Assembly (NCBI GenBank): GCA_020636575.1
Contig: JACJXP010000002.1
Location: 554,976 to 618,975, forward strand
Length of the DNA: 64,000 nt
Direction: 5' to 3'
Origin: Chitinophagales bacterium
GTDB taxonomy: Bacteria > Bacteroidota > Bacteroidia > Chitinophagales > Chitinophagaceae
The notes below the pieces were generated by a model that searched no databases, had not been told where the DNA came from, and saw only the letters and a program-made list of their open reading frames with translations. Within the stretch, counting starts at the first letter, position 1, and each line of letters opens with the position of its first letter. Shown in pieces: positions 1 through 8,961 of the stretch. The translations under genes were made by a program, and so were the position numbers.

Positions 1-227
1 AAAACAGGTTATCACTGGAAAGCAACCAAAAAGATATTGGTAAGACATTTAAAGTATTGATAGAAGGTAACAGCAAACGTAGTGAAGCAGACTGGATGGG
101 AAGAAACAGCCAGAACAAAGTGATCGTTTTTGCCAAAGAAAACCATCCGCTGCAGAAAGGAGACTATGTGAACGTAACTGTTACGGATTGTACACAGGCT
201 ACGCTATTGGGAAAGATAACCCAATAG
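1..227 (+). CDS. miaB: tRNA-2-methylthio-N6-dimethylallyladenosine synthase, C-terminal end (partial)
   Basis: The window opens inside a reading frame (codons from base 3) that ends at TAG 225-227. The roughly 74 visible residues read as a TRAM domain: DIGKTFKVLIEGNSKRS, then GRNSQNKVIVF, then GDYVNVTVTDCTQATLLG. This is the tRNA-binding C-terminus typical of MiaB, the radical-SAM enzyme that methylthiolates i6A37. The [4Fe-4S] and radical-SAM parts lie upstream of the window. The downstream neighbours (sigma-54 activator, LptE, SecG) are those often found behind miaB in Bacteroidota, which supports the call. A related methylthiotransferase such as RimO is less likely from the TRAM wording. 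Confidence 0.75.
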   Translation, partial: NRLSLESNQKDIGKTFKVLIEGNSKRSEADWMGRNSQNKVIVFAKENHPLQKGDYVNVTVTDCTQATLLGKITQ

Positions 228-250
228 TAATTGTCGTAAAATGAAAGAAA

Positions 251-1492
251 ATGGAGATTCAATCAATAAAGAACAGGTATGGTATTATCGGCAACTCCCC
301 TGCACTCAATTATGCATTGCAGGTGGCAACACAGGTGGCCAATACAGACCTTACTGTTTTGATCAATGGTGAAAGTGGTGTAGGCAAGGAAGTTTTTTCG
401 CAGATCATACATTCACTTAGTTCCAGAAAACATAATTCATTTATTGCCGTGAACTGCGGCGCTATTCCTGAAGGAACAATAGACTCAGAATTATTCGGTC
501 ATGAAAAAGGTTCCTTTACCGGCGCTGTGGATGCAAGAAAAGGATATTTTGAAACCGTAAATGGCGGCACCATCTTTCTTGATGAAATTGGCGAACTGCC
601 TTTGGGTACACAGGCCCGTTTACTTCGGGTATTGGAAACAGGTGAATTTATCAGGGTAGGTTCATCCAAAGTACAGAAGACTGATGTAAGGGTGATCGCA
701 GCTACAAACAAAGACCTGATGCAACTCGTCCAATCGGGCAAGTTCAGGGAAGACCTTTATTACCGTTTAAGTACAGTACCTATCCGGGTACCGGCTTTGC
801 ATGACAGACCAGAGGATATTCATATTCTTTTCAGGAAATTTGCAACAGACTTTGCTGATAAATACAGAACATCACCGGTGCAGCTGGATGAGGAAGCAAA
901 ACAACTGTTAATTAATTATCCCTGGCCCGGTAATGTGCGGGAATTGAAGAATATTGCAGAACAGATCTCAGTGCTTTCCTCTGATAAAAACATTACGGCT
1001 AAGGATCTCAGTAAGTTCTTACAACCTTATTCAAACAACCGCTTGCCGGTACTGGCGCATACCAATGGCAATGGACAGGAGTTCTCCAATGAAAGGGAGA
1101 TACTGTACAAATTGTTCTTTGACATGAAGCGGGATGTAAATGAGTTAAAGAAAATGTTCCTGGAAGTATTACAAAATCCTGAAATGGTAGGACAGAACCA
1201 GGAATTGATCAAGGAACTGAAAGATCTGAAAACACATGAAGTGGCACAACCGGTACTGATGCATCCTACAGCCAGTGTTCCAACAAAAGCACCTGTATCC
1301 ATTCATATGGGTGATGAGATCGATGAGCATGAAGAAGTAGAAGAAAGTTTAAATATTGTGGACAAGGAAAAAGAATTGATCGTTAAAGCGCTGAAGAAAC
1401 ATAAAGGAAAAAGAAAAGATGCGGCGCTTGACCTGGGCATCAGTGAAAGAACGCTTTACCGGAAATTAAAAGAATACGATATCGAAGAATAA
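251..1492 (+). CDS. sigma-54-dependent transcriptional activator (AAA+ and Fis-type HTH, no receiver domain)
   Basis: A 413-residue protein that starts directly with the AAA+ module. It has Walker A GESGVGKE at residues 40-47, the sigma-54-contacting GSFTGA loop at 87-92, and Walker B GGTIFLDEIGEL at 105-116. The C-terminal 25 residues form a Fis-type helix-turn-helix (KDAALDLGISERTLYRKLKEYDIEE). There is no N-terminal receiver, GAF or PAS domain, so it is not an obvious two-component regulator. A low-complexity linker of about 100 residues (about 265-370) separates ATPase and HTH. It should remodel sigma-54 RNA polymerase, but its targets cannot be read here. The stop codon touches the lptE ATG, so the two genes are probably co-transcribed. 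Confidence 0.9.
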   Translation: MEIQSIKNRYGIIGNSPALNYALQVATQVANTDLTVLINGESGVGKEVFSQIIHSLSSRKHNSFIAVNCGAIPEGTIDSELFGHEKGSFTGAVDARKGYFETVNGGTIFLDEIGELPLGTQARLLRVLETGEFIRVGSSKVQKTDVRVIAATNKDLMQLVQSGKFREDLYYRLSTVPIRVPALHDRPEDIHILFRKFATDFADKYRTSPVQLDEEAKQLLINYPWPGNVRELKNIAEQISVLSSDKNITAKDLSKFLQPYSNNRLPVLAHTNGNGQEFSNEREILYKLFFDMKRDVNELKKMFLEVLQNPEMVGQNQELIKELKDLKTHEVAQPVLMHPTASVPTKAPVSIHMGDEIDEHEEVEESLNIVDKEKELIVKALKKHKGKRKDAALDLGISERTLYRKLKEYDIEE

Positions 1493-2017
1493 ATGCATTA
1501 TTTAAAAAAAACATATTTGTTGTTGCTGGTCAGCGGCTTGCTGGCAGGTTTGCTTATTACCAATTCAGGTTGCAACATTTATAAATTCAACGAAGCCGTT
1601 ATCCCTGATAGTATTAAAACGGTGATGGTCAAGTATATTGAGAACAGGGCCAGTTATGTAAACCCACAGTTAAGTCCGAAGCTGACAGATAAATTAAGAC
1701 AAAAGATCATCGGGCAAACCCGTCTTACGCAGGTGAATAACGATAATGCAGATTGGGTAGTAAGTGGTGAGATCAGGAGTTATTCACTCAGTACATCAGC
1801 TATATCAGGGCAGCAGGTGGTGAACAACAGGCTTACAATTGGAGTACATATTGTACTTGATGGTGCTAAAACAGATAAAAAAAAGGAGTTTGATGTAAGC
1901 AGGAGTTTTGAGTTCAAAGGAACTCAATCATTGCAACAGGCAGAAAATGAACAGGGAGAAGAAATGATACGAACACTCACAGACGAAATATTCAACCGTT
2001 TATTTTCTGACTGGTAA
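1493..2017 (+). CDS. lptE: LPS assembly lipoprotein LptE-like
   Basis: A 174-residue lipoprotein. A basic N-terminus and hydrophobic stretch lead to a lipobox ending ...TNSGC (Cys about residue 27), predicting lipidation and outer-membrane anchoring. The mature part (YKFNEAVIPDSIKTVMVKYIENRA..., then a long amphipathic region ending EEMIRTLTDEIFNRLFSDW) matches the LptE-type fold of Bacteroidota, which plugs the LptD barrel during LPS insertion. Its position between the sigma-54 activator and secG is the usual one in the phylum. The ATG directly follows the stop of the upstream gene. LptE is a divergent family, so the assignment rests on overall pattern and context. Confidence 0.8.
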   Translation: MHYLKKTYLLLLVSGLLAGLLITNSGCNIYKFNEAVIPDSIKTVMVKYIENRASYVNPQLSPKLTDKLRQKIIGQTRLTQVNNDNADWVVSGEIRSYSLSTSAISGQQVVNNRLTIGVHIVLDGAKTDKKKEFDVSRSFEFKGTQSLQQAENEQGEEMIRTLTDEIFNRLFSDW

Positions 2018-2062
2018 GATAGCCTTATCTTTCCAACTTCTATAAATCATTGACTGAAGAGA

Positions 2063-2899
2063 ATGAATGTGCAGATCAATCAACTTGTCAAATCGCTTTT
2101 ACAAAAAGATTCGCTGGAACAATGCAGTGTGCAGGAACTGGAGCAATATGCCGACAGACATCCTTATTTCGGCGCCGCACAATTATTATTAGCCAAAAAA
2201 TTACAGGTAGAAAATTCTGACCGCTATAACGATCAGTTGCAGAAAACACTTCTTTTTTTCAATAACCCTCTTTGGGTGCAGCATTTGCTGAATGGTAACG
2301 GTAATGCCACTGTTACTCATCCTAAAAAAGAAGAGGTCAGCATAGTTCAAAAACAACCGGAAATGGTTGTTGAAACAGTGGAGAATGCAGTGATTGAAAA
2401 GGAGTCTGAAACAATAACACCAGCAGTTGCTGATCCTGTTCCGGAAGCTACCGCACCTGCGCAGGAAGCAAAAGAGCCAGCCATCAACGTAGCTGACCTT
2501 AAAGTAGAGAAAGCTGTAAAAGATATACCCCTGTTTCAACCTTATTATACGGTAGATTATTTTGCTTCACAGGGAATTAAAAACAACGAAGACGAAAAGC
2601 CCAAAGACAAGTTCAGCCAACAGTTGAAAAGTTTTACGGAGTGGTTAAAGACCATGAAACCGATCCAGGAAGCCACAGCTGCCCAACAATCTGTTTCTTC
2701 TTCAGAAGAGAAAGTGGTACAAATGGCCGAAGCTTCTATCAAGGACGAATCTGTCGTCACCGAAGCCATGGCGGAAGTATGGGAAAAGCAGAAAAACTAC
2801 CCCAAAGCCATTGATATCTACAACAAATTAAGTTTGCTTGAACCGGCTAAAAGCGCTTACTTTGCAGCCCGCATTGAGGAATTAAAGAAATTATCCTGA
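2063..2899 (+). CDS. hypothetical protein with C-terminal TPR-like helical pair
   Basis: A 278-residue cytoplasmic protein without signal peptide or membrane segment. The N-terminal 75 residues are helical (LVKSLLQKDSLEQCSVQELEQYADRHPYFGAAQLLLAKKL). The middle (about 95-155) is low-complexity, rich in Glu, Pro, Val and Ala. The C-terminal 45 residues (VTEAMAEVWEKQKNYPKAIDIYNKLSLLEPAKSAYFAARIEELKKL) look like one tetratricopeptide-type repeat, usually a protein-interaction element. It lies between lptE and secG with only two bases before secG, so it is part of the same transcription unit. Orthologues in this position are seen in other Bacteroidota, but I know of no established function. Confidence 0.8.
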   Translation: MNVQINQLVKSLLQKDSLEQCSVQELEQYADRHPYFGAAQLLLAKKLQVENSDRYNDQLQKTLLFFNNPLWVQHLLNGNGNATVTHPKKEEVSIVQKQPEMVVETVENAVIEKESETITPAVADPVPEATAPAQEAKEPAINVADLKVEKAVKDIPLFQPYYTVDYFASQGIKNNEDEKPKDKFSQQLKSFTEWLKTMKPIQEATAAQQSVSSSEEKVVQMAEASIKDESVVTEAMAEVWEKQKNYPKAIDIYNKLSLLEPAKSAYFAARIEELKKLS

Positions 2900-2901
2900 T
2901 T

Positions 2902-3270
2902 ATGACTCTTTTATTAGTAATACTGGTGGTGGTGGCCTCTGTAGCTTTAGGCCTTATCGTGTTGGTACAGAACCCGAAAGGGGGTGGTTTGGCAGGTAAT
3001 ATTGCCGGTTTCAGCACCCAGTTCATGGGGGTTAAACAAACCAATGATGTACTCGAAAGAGGTACCTGGATATTTGGCGGCGTTATTGCATTGCTTTGCC
3101 TTTTATCTTCCTTTTTTATTAACACCAATGCTGTTGCAACCACAGCGCCTGACAGGTCAAAAGATGCAACCGGGGGAGCAACTGCTCCGATCACTACACC
3201 GCAGCAGCCTAATCCTAATACAACTGTTCCGTTGAATGCTCCTGCTGGTGCCACGCCTGGTACCAACTGA
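2902..3270 (+). CDS. secG: preprotein translocase subunit SecG
   Basis: A 122-residue membrane protein with the SecG layout: a first transmembrane helix (LLLVILVVVASVALGLIVLVQ), the conserved cytoplasmic loop NPKGGGLAGNIAGFSTQFMGVKQTNDVLERGTW, and a second helix (IFGGVIALLCLLSSFF). SecG associates with SecYE and aids protein export. The C-terminal tail of about 40 residues is rich in Thr, Pro, Ala and Asn, longer than in E. coli but common in Bacteroidota. An intrinsic terminator follows, so secG closes the operon that begins upstream of the window. Confidence 0.9.
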   Translation: MTLLLVILVVVASVALGLIVLVQNPKGGGLAGNIAGFSTQFMGVKQTNDVLERGTWIFGGVIALLCLLSSFFINTNAVATTAPDRSKDATGGATAPITTPQQPNPNTTVPLNAPAGATPGTN

Positions 3271-3291
3271 TCTATTATATATTAACTTTTT

Positions 3292-3328
3292 AACCCCGGT
3301 ACTGCACTAAACAGATCGGGGTTTTTTG
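3292..3328 (+). terminator. intrinsic terminator after secG
   Basis: AACCCCG (3292-3298) pairs with CGGGGTT (3317-3323) and is followed by a T run. It lies between secG and mltG and ends the miaB-lptE-secG transcription unit. Confidence 0.75.
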
Positions 3329-3343
3329 TTTATATTGTTTGCC

Positions 3344-4384
3344 ATGAAGAAAAGAATCCTCTTCGCTATTTTCCTTATCCTAATCATCATTGCAGGTTTT
3401 TTTGCATGGAAGATATTCGGACCCGGTGTTGCTAATCCACAAAGCAAATATTTCTACATTCATACCGGTGATGACCTCGCTACTGTGAAGGAGAATTTGA
3501 TACTTGAAAAAATGATCAGCGGGAATCAGTTTGATCTTGTTAGTAAAATACTCAAATACAAAAACCCTAAACCCGGCAGGTACACAGTAAAAGATGGTAC
3601 CAGTCTTTTTAAACTGGTACGGTTATTACGTTCAGGCAACCAGTCGCTGGTAAAAGTGGTGATCATCAAAGAAAGGACCCCTGAAGGCCTCGCCTCAAAA
3701 TTTGGTATGGGAAAGAAATTTGATTGCGAATGTGATTCTGCCGACATAGCCGGGTTCTTGACAGATAATGAGGCATTAAAAGCTTTTAGTGCTGATACCA
3801 ACACAGCGATGGCGCAGGTAATGCCCTATACTTATGAAATAAAATGGAACAGTACAGCCAAAGAAGTGTTTCAGCATTTCAATACTGCTTTTAAAAAATT
3901 CTGGAATGATGAAAGAAAAGCGAAAGCAGACAGCCTGCAGCTAACCCCCTATAAAGTGATCACACTGGCATCTATTGTAGAAGAAGAAACAAATGACAAA
4001 TCAGATAAATTAAATGTGGCCAGCACTTACCTGAACCGTGTCAGAACAGGAATGAAATTACAAGCCGACCCCACGGTAAAATTTGCCATGAAGAATTTTG
4101 GGTTAAAAAGAGTGACCGGTGCACATTTAAAAACAGATTCAAAATACAATACCTACATGTATGCAGGTATACCTCCGGGGCCTATCTGTACCCCTTCTAT
4201 CAATTCCATTGAAGCTGTATTGAATGCCCCGCAAACAGATTATCTCTATTTTGTAGCAAGCAGTAAATTTGACGGAAGCAGTGTGTTCACTACTAATTAT
4301 TCGGATCATTTAAAATATGCACGGGAATATCAAAGAGAGCTGACCAGGCGGATGGATTCTGCCCGGAAGGCCCGCACACCATAG
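3344..4384 (+). CDS. mltG: endolytic murein transglycosylase MltG
   Basis: A protein of about 346 residues with one N-terminal transmembrane helix (RILFAIFLILIIIAGFFAW) and a periplasmic YceG/MltG domain. Visible hallmarks are the LysM-like lead-in, the catalytic-glutamate segment LASIVEEETNDKSDK, and LQADPTVKFA followed by YNTYMYAGIPPGPICTPSINSIEA near the C-terminus. MltG cuts nascent glycan strands and sets their length. The ATG at 3344 is preferred over an in-frame TTG at 3326 that lies in the T-tract of the preceding terminator. The next gene follows after 3 bases, suggesting co-transcription. Confidence 0.92.
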   Translation: MKKRILFAIFLILIIIAGFFAWKIFGPGVANPQSKYFYIHTGDDLATVKENLILEKMISGNQFDLVSKILKYKNPKPGRYTVKDGTSLFKLVRLLRSGNQSLVKVVIIKERTPEGLASKFGMGKKFDCECDSADIAGFLTDNEALKAFSADTNTAMAQVMPYTYEIKWNSTAKEVFQHFNTAFKKFWNDERKAKADSLQLTPYKVITLASIVEEETNDKSDKLNVASTYLNRVRTGMKLQADPTVKFAMKNFGLKRVTGAHLKTDSKYNTYMYAGIPPGPICTPSINSIEAVLNAPQTDYLYFVASSKFDGSSVFTTNYSDHLKYAREYQRELTRRMDSARKARTP

Positions 4385-4387
4385 CCC

Positions 4388-5356
4388 ATGTCGTTGATAA
4401 CGAAAATAGAAAATGCCTTTCTCAACTCAGCACCGGTACAATGGGTGTTCAGTCAAAGCAAAAAGATCGTTTTGCCGGGTTTTAATGGTATCCATCTGTA
4501 TGATGTCGGCAATTTCTTTATCGGGCAGGTACGTACCATCGGTATGACGGAGAGGGCATCAGCTATTGCTTTTAATTTTGTAATGGCCATTCCTCCTTCT
4601 ATTATTTTTCTGTTTACACTAATTCCCTTTTTACCTATTTCAGAACAGTTCCAAAACGGTCTCTACACTATTATCCGGGATATTGTACCCGGTGAAAATA
4701 ACAATGCAGCACTGATCAATTTCCTTAGCGACTTTATCAACAACCCCCGCAACGGGTTATTGTCTGTTGGTTTTGTATTGTCCATGTATTTTTCCTCCAA
4801 TGCAGTGATGGGCATTATGCGGTCATTCGACAAAAATTATATCGGTTTCCGGAAAAGAAATGAATTTCAAAAAAGAGTGGTCGCCATCAAGATCACTATG
4901 GTCCTTTTCATTTTCGTATTTGCATCCGTGTTATTATTGATCGGCAGGCAGGCCGCACTAAAGTTTTTTGGGATACAAAGCGAATCCGTCATAAACCTTC
5001 TCATTAGCATCCGCTGGCTCATCATCATACTACTTTTCTTTTTTTCCATCTCATTTATTTATCGTCATGCTCCCGCAGTAGATAAAAAATGGAAAATGAT
5101 CAACCCCGGTTCTTTGCTTGCAACCATATTAATGCTGGTGTTAACATTTCTATTTTCCTGGTGGGTGAGCCGTTTTGATACCTATAACCAGCTTTATGGT
5201 TCAATAGGAACTATTTTAATACTTATGTTGTTGATTTTCTTTAACTCACTCATTCTTTTGATCGGTTTTGAACTCAATGTCAGCATCACTTCACTTCGAA
5301 AAATTGCAGATGAACGGGAAGATAATGATACCAGTGGCGAGGAAGAATCCAATTAA
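4388..5356 (+). CDS. YihY/virulence factor BrkB family membrane protein
   Basis: A 322-residue polytopic inner-membrane protein of the YihY/BrkB (UPF0761) family. It has about six hydrophobic segments and family motifs such as RASAIAFNFVMAIPPSIIFLFTLIPFLP near the N-terminus and YGSIGTILILMLLIFFNSLILLIGFELN near the C-terminus. The original ribonuclease BN label for the family is a historical error, and the molecular function remains unclear. It starts 3 bases after mltG. The C-terminal 15 residues are acidic (ADEREDNDTSGEEES). Confidence 0.9.
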   Translation: MSLITKIENAFLNSAPVQWVFSQSKKIVLPGFNGIHLYDVGNFFIGQVRTIGMTERASAIAFNFVMAIPPSIIFLFTLIPFLPISEQFQNGLYTIIRDIVPGENNNAALINFLSDFINNPRNGLLSVGFVLSMYFSSNAVMGIMRSFDKNYIGFRKRNEFQKRVVAIKITMVLFIFVFASVLLLIGRQAALKFFGIQSESVINLLISIRWLIIILLFFFSISFIYRHAPAVDKKWKMINPGSLLATILMLVLTFLFSWWVSRFDTYNQLYGSIGTILILMLLIFFNSLILLIGFELNVSITSLRKIADEREDNDTSGEEESN

Positions 5357-5397
5357 TTTGCGAAATTTGGTTACACCTGATCATTAAAAAATATAAT

Positions 5398-6003
5398 ATG
5401 AAAAAGACACTTTTTTCTGCACTGCCCATTGTTGCCATCGCAGCATTAACAGTAATGCCGGTCATTGATCCGCTGCCGATCGGTTCACCAATGCCTAACC
5501 CACAACTGAAGATGAAAAGTACCAGTGGTAGCATGGTCTCATTTGCAGATGCCAAAAAAGAAAACGGGTTACTGGTCATGTTCAGTTGCAACACCTGTCC
5601 TTATGTGATCAAAAACCAGGAACGTACAAGAGAAGTATGTGCTTATGCACTCAAGAATAATATTGGTGTGGTGATATTGAATCCTAACGAAGCTAACCGG
5701 GATAACCAGGATTCTTATTCTGCCATGCAGGAATATGCCACTGATAATGGTTATAAATGGGATTATCTTGTTGATGAAAATTCAGTGATGGCAGATGCTT
5801 TTGGTGCTAACAGGACCCCCGAATGTTACCTCTTTGACAATGATAACAAACTGGTGTATCACGGCGCTATTGATGATAACCCATCTAATGCATCAGCAGT
5901 AAATCGCCAGCATTTGAAAGTAGCTATGGATGAAATGAAAGGAGGTAGTGATATCTCTGTAAAAGAATCAAAATCAGTGGGCTGCTCTATTAAAAGGCTT
6001 TAA
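5398..6003 (+). CDS. exported thioredoxin-fold redoxin (AhpC/TSA-like)
   Basis: A 201-residue protein with an N-terminal signal sequence (KKTLFSALPIVAIAALTVMP) and a peroxiredoxin/thioredoxin-like fold. The redox motif sits in LVMFSCNTCPYVIKNQERT, a CxxC (Cys-Asn-Thr-Cys). The later cis-Pro region is GANRTPECYLFDNDNKLVYHGAIDD, which fits the family often labelled thioredoxin family protein or redoxin in Bacteroidota. It probably acts in the periplasm or at the membrane surface on thiols or peroxides; the substrate cannot be inferred. A strong terminator follows, so it may be monocistronic. Confidence 0.8.
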   Translation: MKKTLFSALPIVAIAALTVMPVIDPLPIGSPMPNPQLKMKSTSGSMVSFADAKKENGLLVMFSCNTCPYVIKNQERTREVCAYALKNNIGVVILNPNEANRDNQDSYSAMQEYATDNGYKWDYLVDENSVMADAFGANRTPECYLFDNDNKLVYHGAIDDNPSNASAVNRQHLKVAMDEMKGGSDISVKESKSVGCSIKRL

Positions 6004-6024
6004 AATATTTCACCATATATCAGA

Positions 6025-6051
6025 CCCTGCTAAAAAAAGCAGGGTTTTTTT
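6025..6051 (+). terminator. intrinsic terminator after redoxin gene
   Basis: CCCTGC (6025-6030) and GCAGGG (6039-6044) form a stem with an A-rich loop, followed by seven T. It lies 20 bases after the redoxin stop codon. Confidence 0.85.
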
Positions 6052-6146
6052 ATGGAAATTTTATGACATAGCATCTCAACAGAGAACCAGGCCTTTTTTT
6101 TAGCTTTATAACCGGCTCCTGCCCGGGAGCCTCAAAACCACAGCTT

Positions 6147-6344
6147 ATGATCTCCAGGAACAACATCAACAGGATCATTATCCTCGGCTTTATGGTATTG
6201 GTGGGATTCTGCTTTGCCAAAGCGATCTACAGTGAAAGTTTTATCGGATTTACGCTGGCTGCCGTTAGCCTTGGCGCCGGATTGTATTTTTTATATCTGG
6301 TGATCCAGTCAAGAAAATTAAGGGAAGAAGAAGAAACAGCTTAA
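6147..6344 (+). CDS. small two-helix membrane protein
   Basis: A 65-residue ORF with two hydrophobic helices (about residues 10-27, IIILGFMVLVGFCFAKAI, and 32-52, FIGFTLAAVSLGAGLYFLYLVI) and a charged C-terminal tail RKLREEEETA. The length, positive-inside pattern and sense-like codon use support a real gene. Its stop overlaps the stop of the convergent TlpA-like gene by four bases. No function can be assigned. Confidence 0.6.
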   Translation: MISRNNINRIIILGFMVLVGFCFAKAIYSESFIGFTLAAVSLGAGLYFLYLVIQSRKLREEEETA

Positions 6345-6838
6345 TTCTTTTTCTTTTCAAGTATAGCCATGATCTCTTTTTTAAGCTCCTTGTGAGACAT
6401 CTGTCCTTCAAAAAAAGATCTGTACCCTGTTGTATTATTTATAAAAACAGAAGCCGGGATAACGCCTGACCACCGGGGATCTATCTTCGGGCAGAAATAA
6501 TCTGCATTGGTCTCATTAAGCCAAAGCACCGGGGCTTTTATTTTTCTCCGGCTCATAAACTTCTCGATCTTTTCGGGATATGCATCTTCAAAATCAAGAC
6601 TGACAAGGAAAAGTTGTAGTCCGTCTTCTTTATGGCCCTTGTATTCTTCAAGAAAATAAGGTAACTCTTCCACGCAGGGGCCACACCAGGTTGCCCATAT
6701 ATTAATGATCAATGGCCCGGTACTTTCATTGATGATCTTTTCCACTTCCGTGATCTTCACTTTTTTGATCTCCTGGGCAGATGAAAATGAAACTATCATC
6801 ATTGCCATCACAGAAAATAAAAATTCTTTGCTATTCAT
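6341..6838 (-). CDS. TlpA-like thioredoxin-fold protein
   Basis: A 165-residue protein with an N-terminal signal sequence (EFLFSVMAMMIVSFSSAQ) and a TlpA/ResA-like domain. The active site is IWATWCGPCVEELPYF (WCGPC), followed by LFLVSLDFEDAYPEKIEKFMSRR and a cis-Pro region PASVFINNTTGY. Such proteins act outside the cytoplasm as thiol-disulfide reductases, for example in cytochrome c maturation or delivery of reducing power. It lies 4 bases downstream of trmH on the same strand, so the two may be co-transcribed. The partner protein is unknown. Confidence 0.85.
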   Translation of the reverse strand: MNSKEFLFSVMAMMIVSFSSAQEIKKVKITEVEKIINESTGPLIINIWATWCGPCVEELPYFLEEYKGHKEDGLQLFLVSLDFEDAYPEKIEKFMSRRKIKAPVLWLNETNADYFCPKIDPRWSGVIPASVFINNTTGYRSFFEGQMSHKELKKEIMAILEKKKN

Positions 6839-6842
6839 TATT

Positions 6843-7439
6843 CTATTCTTCTTTTTGAGTGAGCAGTTCCCATTCCTTTTTTAACTCTTTATACCTGACG
6901 TTATCAGCATCCGGCTGGTTGTAATGCCCGGCAATACTTTTTTGCCGGTATGCCTCATATAATGTTACTGCACAGGCCACACTGATATTGAGTGATTGGA
7001 TGATACCCACCTGCGGTATCACAAAATTTCCATCAGCCAATGTCCTTATCTCTTCACTTACCCCCATATGTTCATTGCCAAAAACCAGGGCTACCGACTT
7101 TGTCAGATCCAATTGATGTAAACTTACAGCATCACTGCTGAGATGGGTTGTTAAAATGGTTGAATAGCTTTTTCTTAATGATGAAAAACATTCTGCTGCA
7201 TTATCAAACTGGTGAACGGTAAGCCATTTGGCAGCGCTGGAAGAACTCCGGGCACCCCATTTTTTATGCCGGGGGATCTTTGTATTGAGAATATACACAT
7301 CCTGCACCCCCACTGCATCGCAGGTACGCATCACGGCGGAGATATTATGCGGATCAAACACATTTTCCAGCACAACCGAGAGATTGAACTGTCTTTTATC
7401 CAGCACCGTTGTCAATCGTTCTATTCTTTCCGGTGTCAT
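6843..7439 (-). CDS. trmH: tRNA (guanosine-2'-O-)-methyltransferase, SpoU/TrmH family
   Basis: A protein of about 198 residues of the SPOUT class. Motif 1 is VLENVFDPHNISAVMRTCDAVGVQDVYIL, motif 2 VALVFGNEHMGVS, and motif 3 FVIPQVGIIQSLNISVACAVTLYEAYR, the knotted SAM-binding site. The C-terminus is Lys/Glu-rich. The wording fits TrmH, which methylates G18 in the tRNA D loop. I chose the ATG at 7439 because the next upstream in-frame ATG (7469) would add ten residues not typical of the family and would extend into the promoter region of the divergent dehydrogenase gene. Confidence 0.88.
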   Translation of the reverse strand: MTPERIERLTTVLDKRQFNLSVVLENVFDPHNISAVMRTCDAVGVQDVYILNTKIPRHKKWGARSSSSAAKWLTVHQFDNAAECFSSLRKSYSTILTTHLSSDAVSLHQLDLTKSVALVFGNEHMGVSEEIRTLADGNFVIPQVGIIQSLNISVACAVTLYEAYRQKSIAGHYNQPDADNVRYKELKKEWELLTQKEE

Positions 7440-7501
7440 GTTAAAGCAGTTTGATGATGAAGTATACAAAATAAGTATTTTTATAGTGTACGTAAATAAT
7501 T

Positions 7502-8959
7502 ATGAAATACTCCCCCACCCTCAATTTTATCAACGGAAAGTTTATTGCATCTGCATCAAATAGAAATATGGAGATCATTTCCCCTATCGATGGAAATGTT
7601 CTTTCTGTTGTATCCCTCTCCACTGCTGAAGATCTTGACAATGCTGTACAGGCCGCCAAAGCTGCTTTTAGGGCATGGAGTAGCACACCCATTAAAGAAA
7701 GGGTGCAGGTTTTCTACCGCTATAAAACATTACTGAGAAAAGAAAGAAAAGAACTGGCCACATTATGCAGCGAGGAAAATGGCAAAACATTCACAGAATC
7801 ACTTGCTGAAATTGATAAATGTATCGAGTTAACTGAATTCGCCTGTTCGTTACCGCAACTGGTAACCGGAGAATTTTTAGAAGTAAGTAAAGGAATAGAA
7901 TGCAGAACAGAACATGTACCGTTGGGTGTGGTGGCCTCTATTGTGCCTTTCAATTTTCCGGCTATGGTGCCTAACTGGACCATTCCGAATGCCATTGCTT
8001 TAGGCAACTGTATGATCATTAAGCCATCGGAAAAAGTGCCGATGAGTTGCGGACGTATGGCTGTATTATTAAAAGAAGCAGGATTACCCGATGGCGTTTT
8101 CAATATTATAAATGGTGATGTGGAAATTGTAGAAGCTATCTGCGATCATCCGGGTATTGAAGCTGTAAGCTTTGTAGGTTCCACCAAAGTGGCCAAAGCA
8201 GTTTATAAAAGAGCAACAGGAAATTATAAAAGATGTTTGGCGCTGGGCGGCGCTAAAAATCACTTAATGGTATTACCCGATGCCAAACCGGAAATGACCG
8301 CACAAAACGTAGCTGCCAGCATGAGTGGCTGTGCCGGGCAACGCTGCATGGCTGCATCGGCTATGCTGGCAGTGGGTGATGTGGACCATATCATTGAAAA
8401 AATATGTGATGAGGCCAGGAAAATTATTCCCGGTGAGAACCTCGGCGCTGTGATCAGCAAAGAAGCAAAAGAGAGAATTGAAAAATATATTACGGAAGCA
8501 GAACAGCAGGGAGCTAAGATATTAGTGGATGGAAGAACAACAATTGTAAAAGGAAAAGAGAACGGATATTATGTGGGCCCTACGGTGATCGATTTTGTAA
8601 AACCCGATATGGCTGTTGCCAAAGAAGAAATTTTTGGGCCGGTTATTTCAATTATGCGAACAAAAAACATTGATGAAGCTCTTGCAATCGAGAATAGCAG
8701 TACTTATGGTAATGCAGCTTCTGTTTTTACACAAAATGGTGGCGCTGCCCGTTACATCATTGAAAAAGCAAGCGCCGGAATGATCGGGGTTAATGTGGGT
8801 GTGCCCGTACCAAGAGAACCTTTCTCTTTTGGCGGATGGAACGAAAGCAAATTTGGTGTGGGCGATATTACAGGTAAAAGTTCAATTGAGTTTTGGACCA
8901 AACTGAAAAAGAGTACCGTTAAGTGGAATCCGGAAGCTGGCATTAACTGGATGTCATAA
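7502..8959 (+). CDS. mmsA: CoA-acylating methylmalonate-semialdehyde dehydrogenase
   Basis: A 485-residue aldehyde dehydrogenase of the MMSDH type. It has IVPFNFPAMVPNWTIPNAIALGN, GSTKVAKAVYKRA, the ALGGAKNHLMVLPDA segment typical of MmsA, and the nucleophile region MSGCAGQRCMAAS. The C-terminal VPVPREPFSFGGWNESKFG is also characteristic. The enzyme oxidises methylmalonate semialdehyde (or malonate semialdehyde) with NAD+ and CoA to propionyl- or acetyl-CoA. A class III aminotransferase and PanD lie 3.5-5 kb downstream, so malonate semialdehyde from beta-alanine is a plausible substrate, though valine or inositol catabolism is equally compatible with the family. Confidence 0.9.
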   Translation: MKYSPTLNFINGKFIASASNRNMEIISPIDGNVLSVVSLSTAEDLDNAVQAAKAAFRAWSSTPIKERVQVFYRYKTLLRKERKELATLCSEENGKTFTESLAEIDKCIELTEFACSLPQLVTGEFLEVSKGIECRTEHVPLGVVASIVPFNFPAMVPNWTIPNAIALGNCMIIKPSEKVPMSCGRMAVLLKEAGLPDGVFNIINGDVEIVEAICDHPGIEAVSFVGSTKVAKAVYKRATGNYKRCLALGGAKNHLMVLPDAKPEMTAQNVAASMSGCAGQRCMAASAMLAVGDVDHIIEKICDEARKIIPGENLGAVISKEAKERIEKYITEAEQQGAKILVDGRTTIVKGKENGYYVGPTVIDFVKPDMAVAKEEIFGPVISIMRTKNIDEALAIENSSTYGNAASVFTQNGGAARYIIEKASAGMIGVNVGVPVPREPFSFGGWNESKFGVGDITGKSSIEFWTKLKKSTVKWNPEAGINWMS

Positions 8960-8961
8960 AA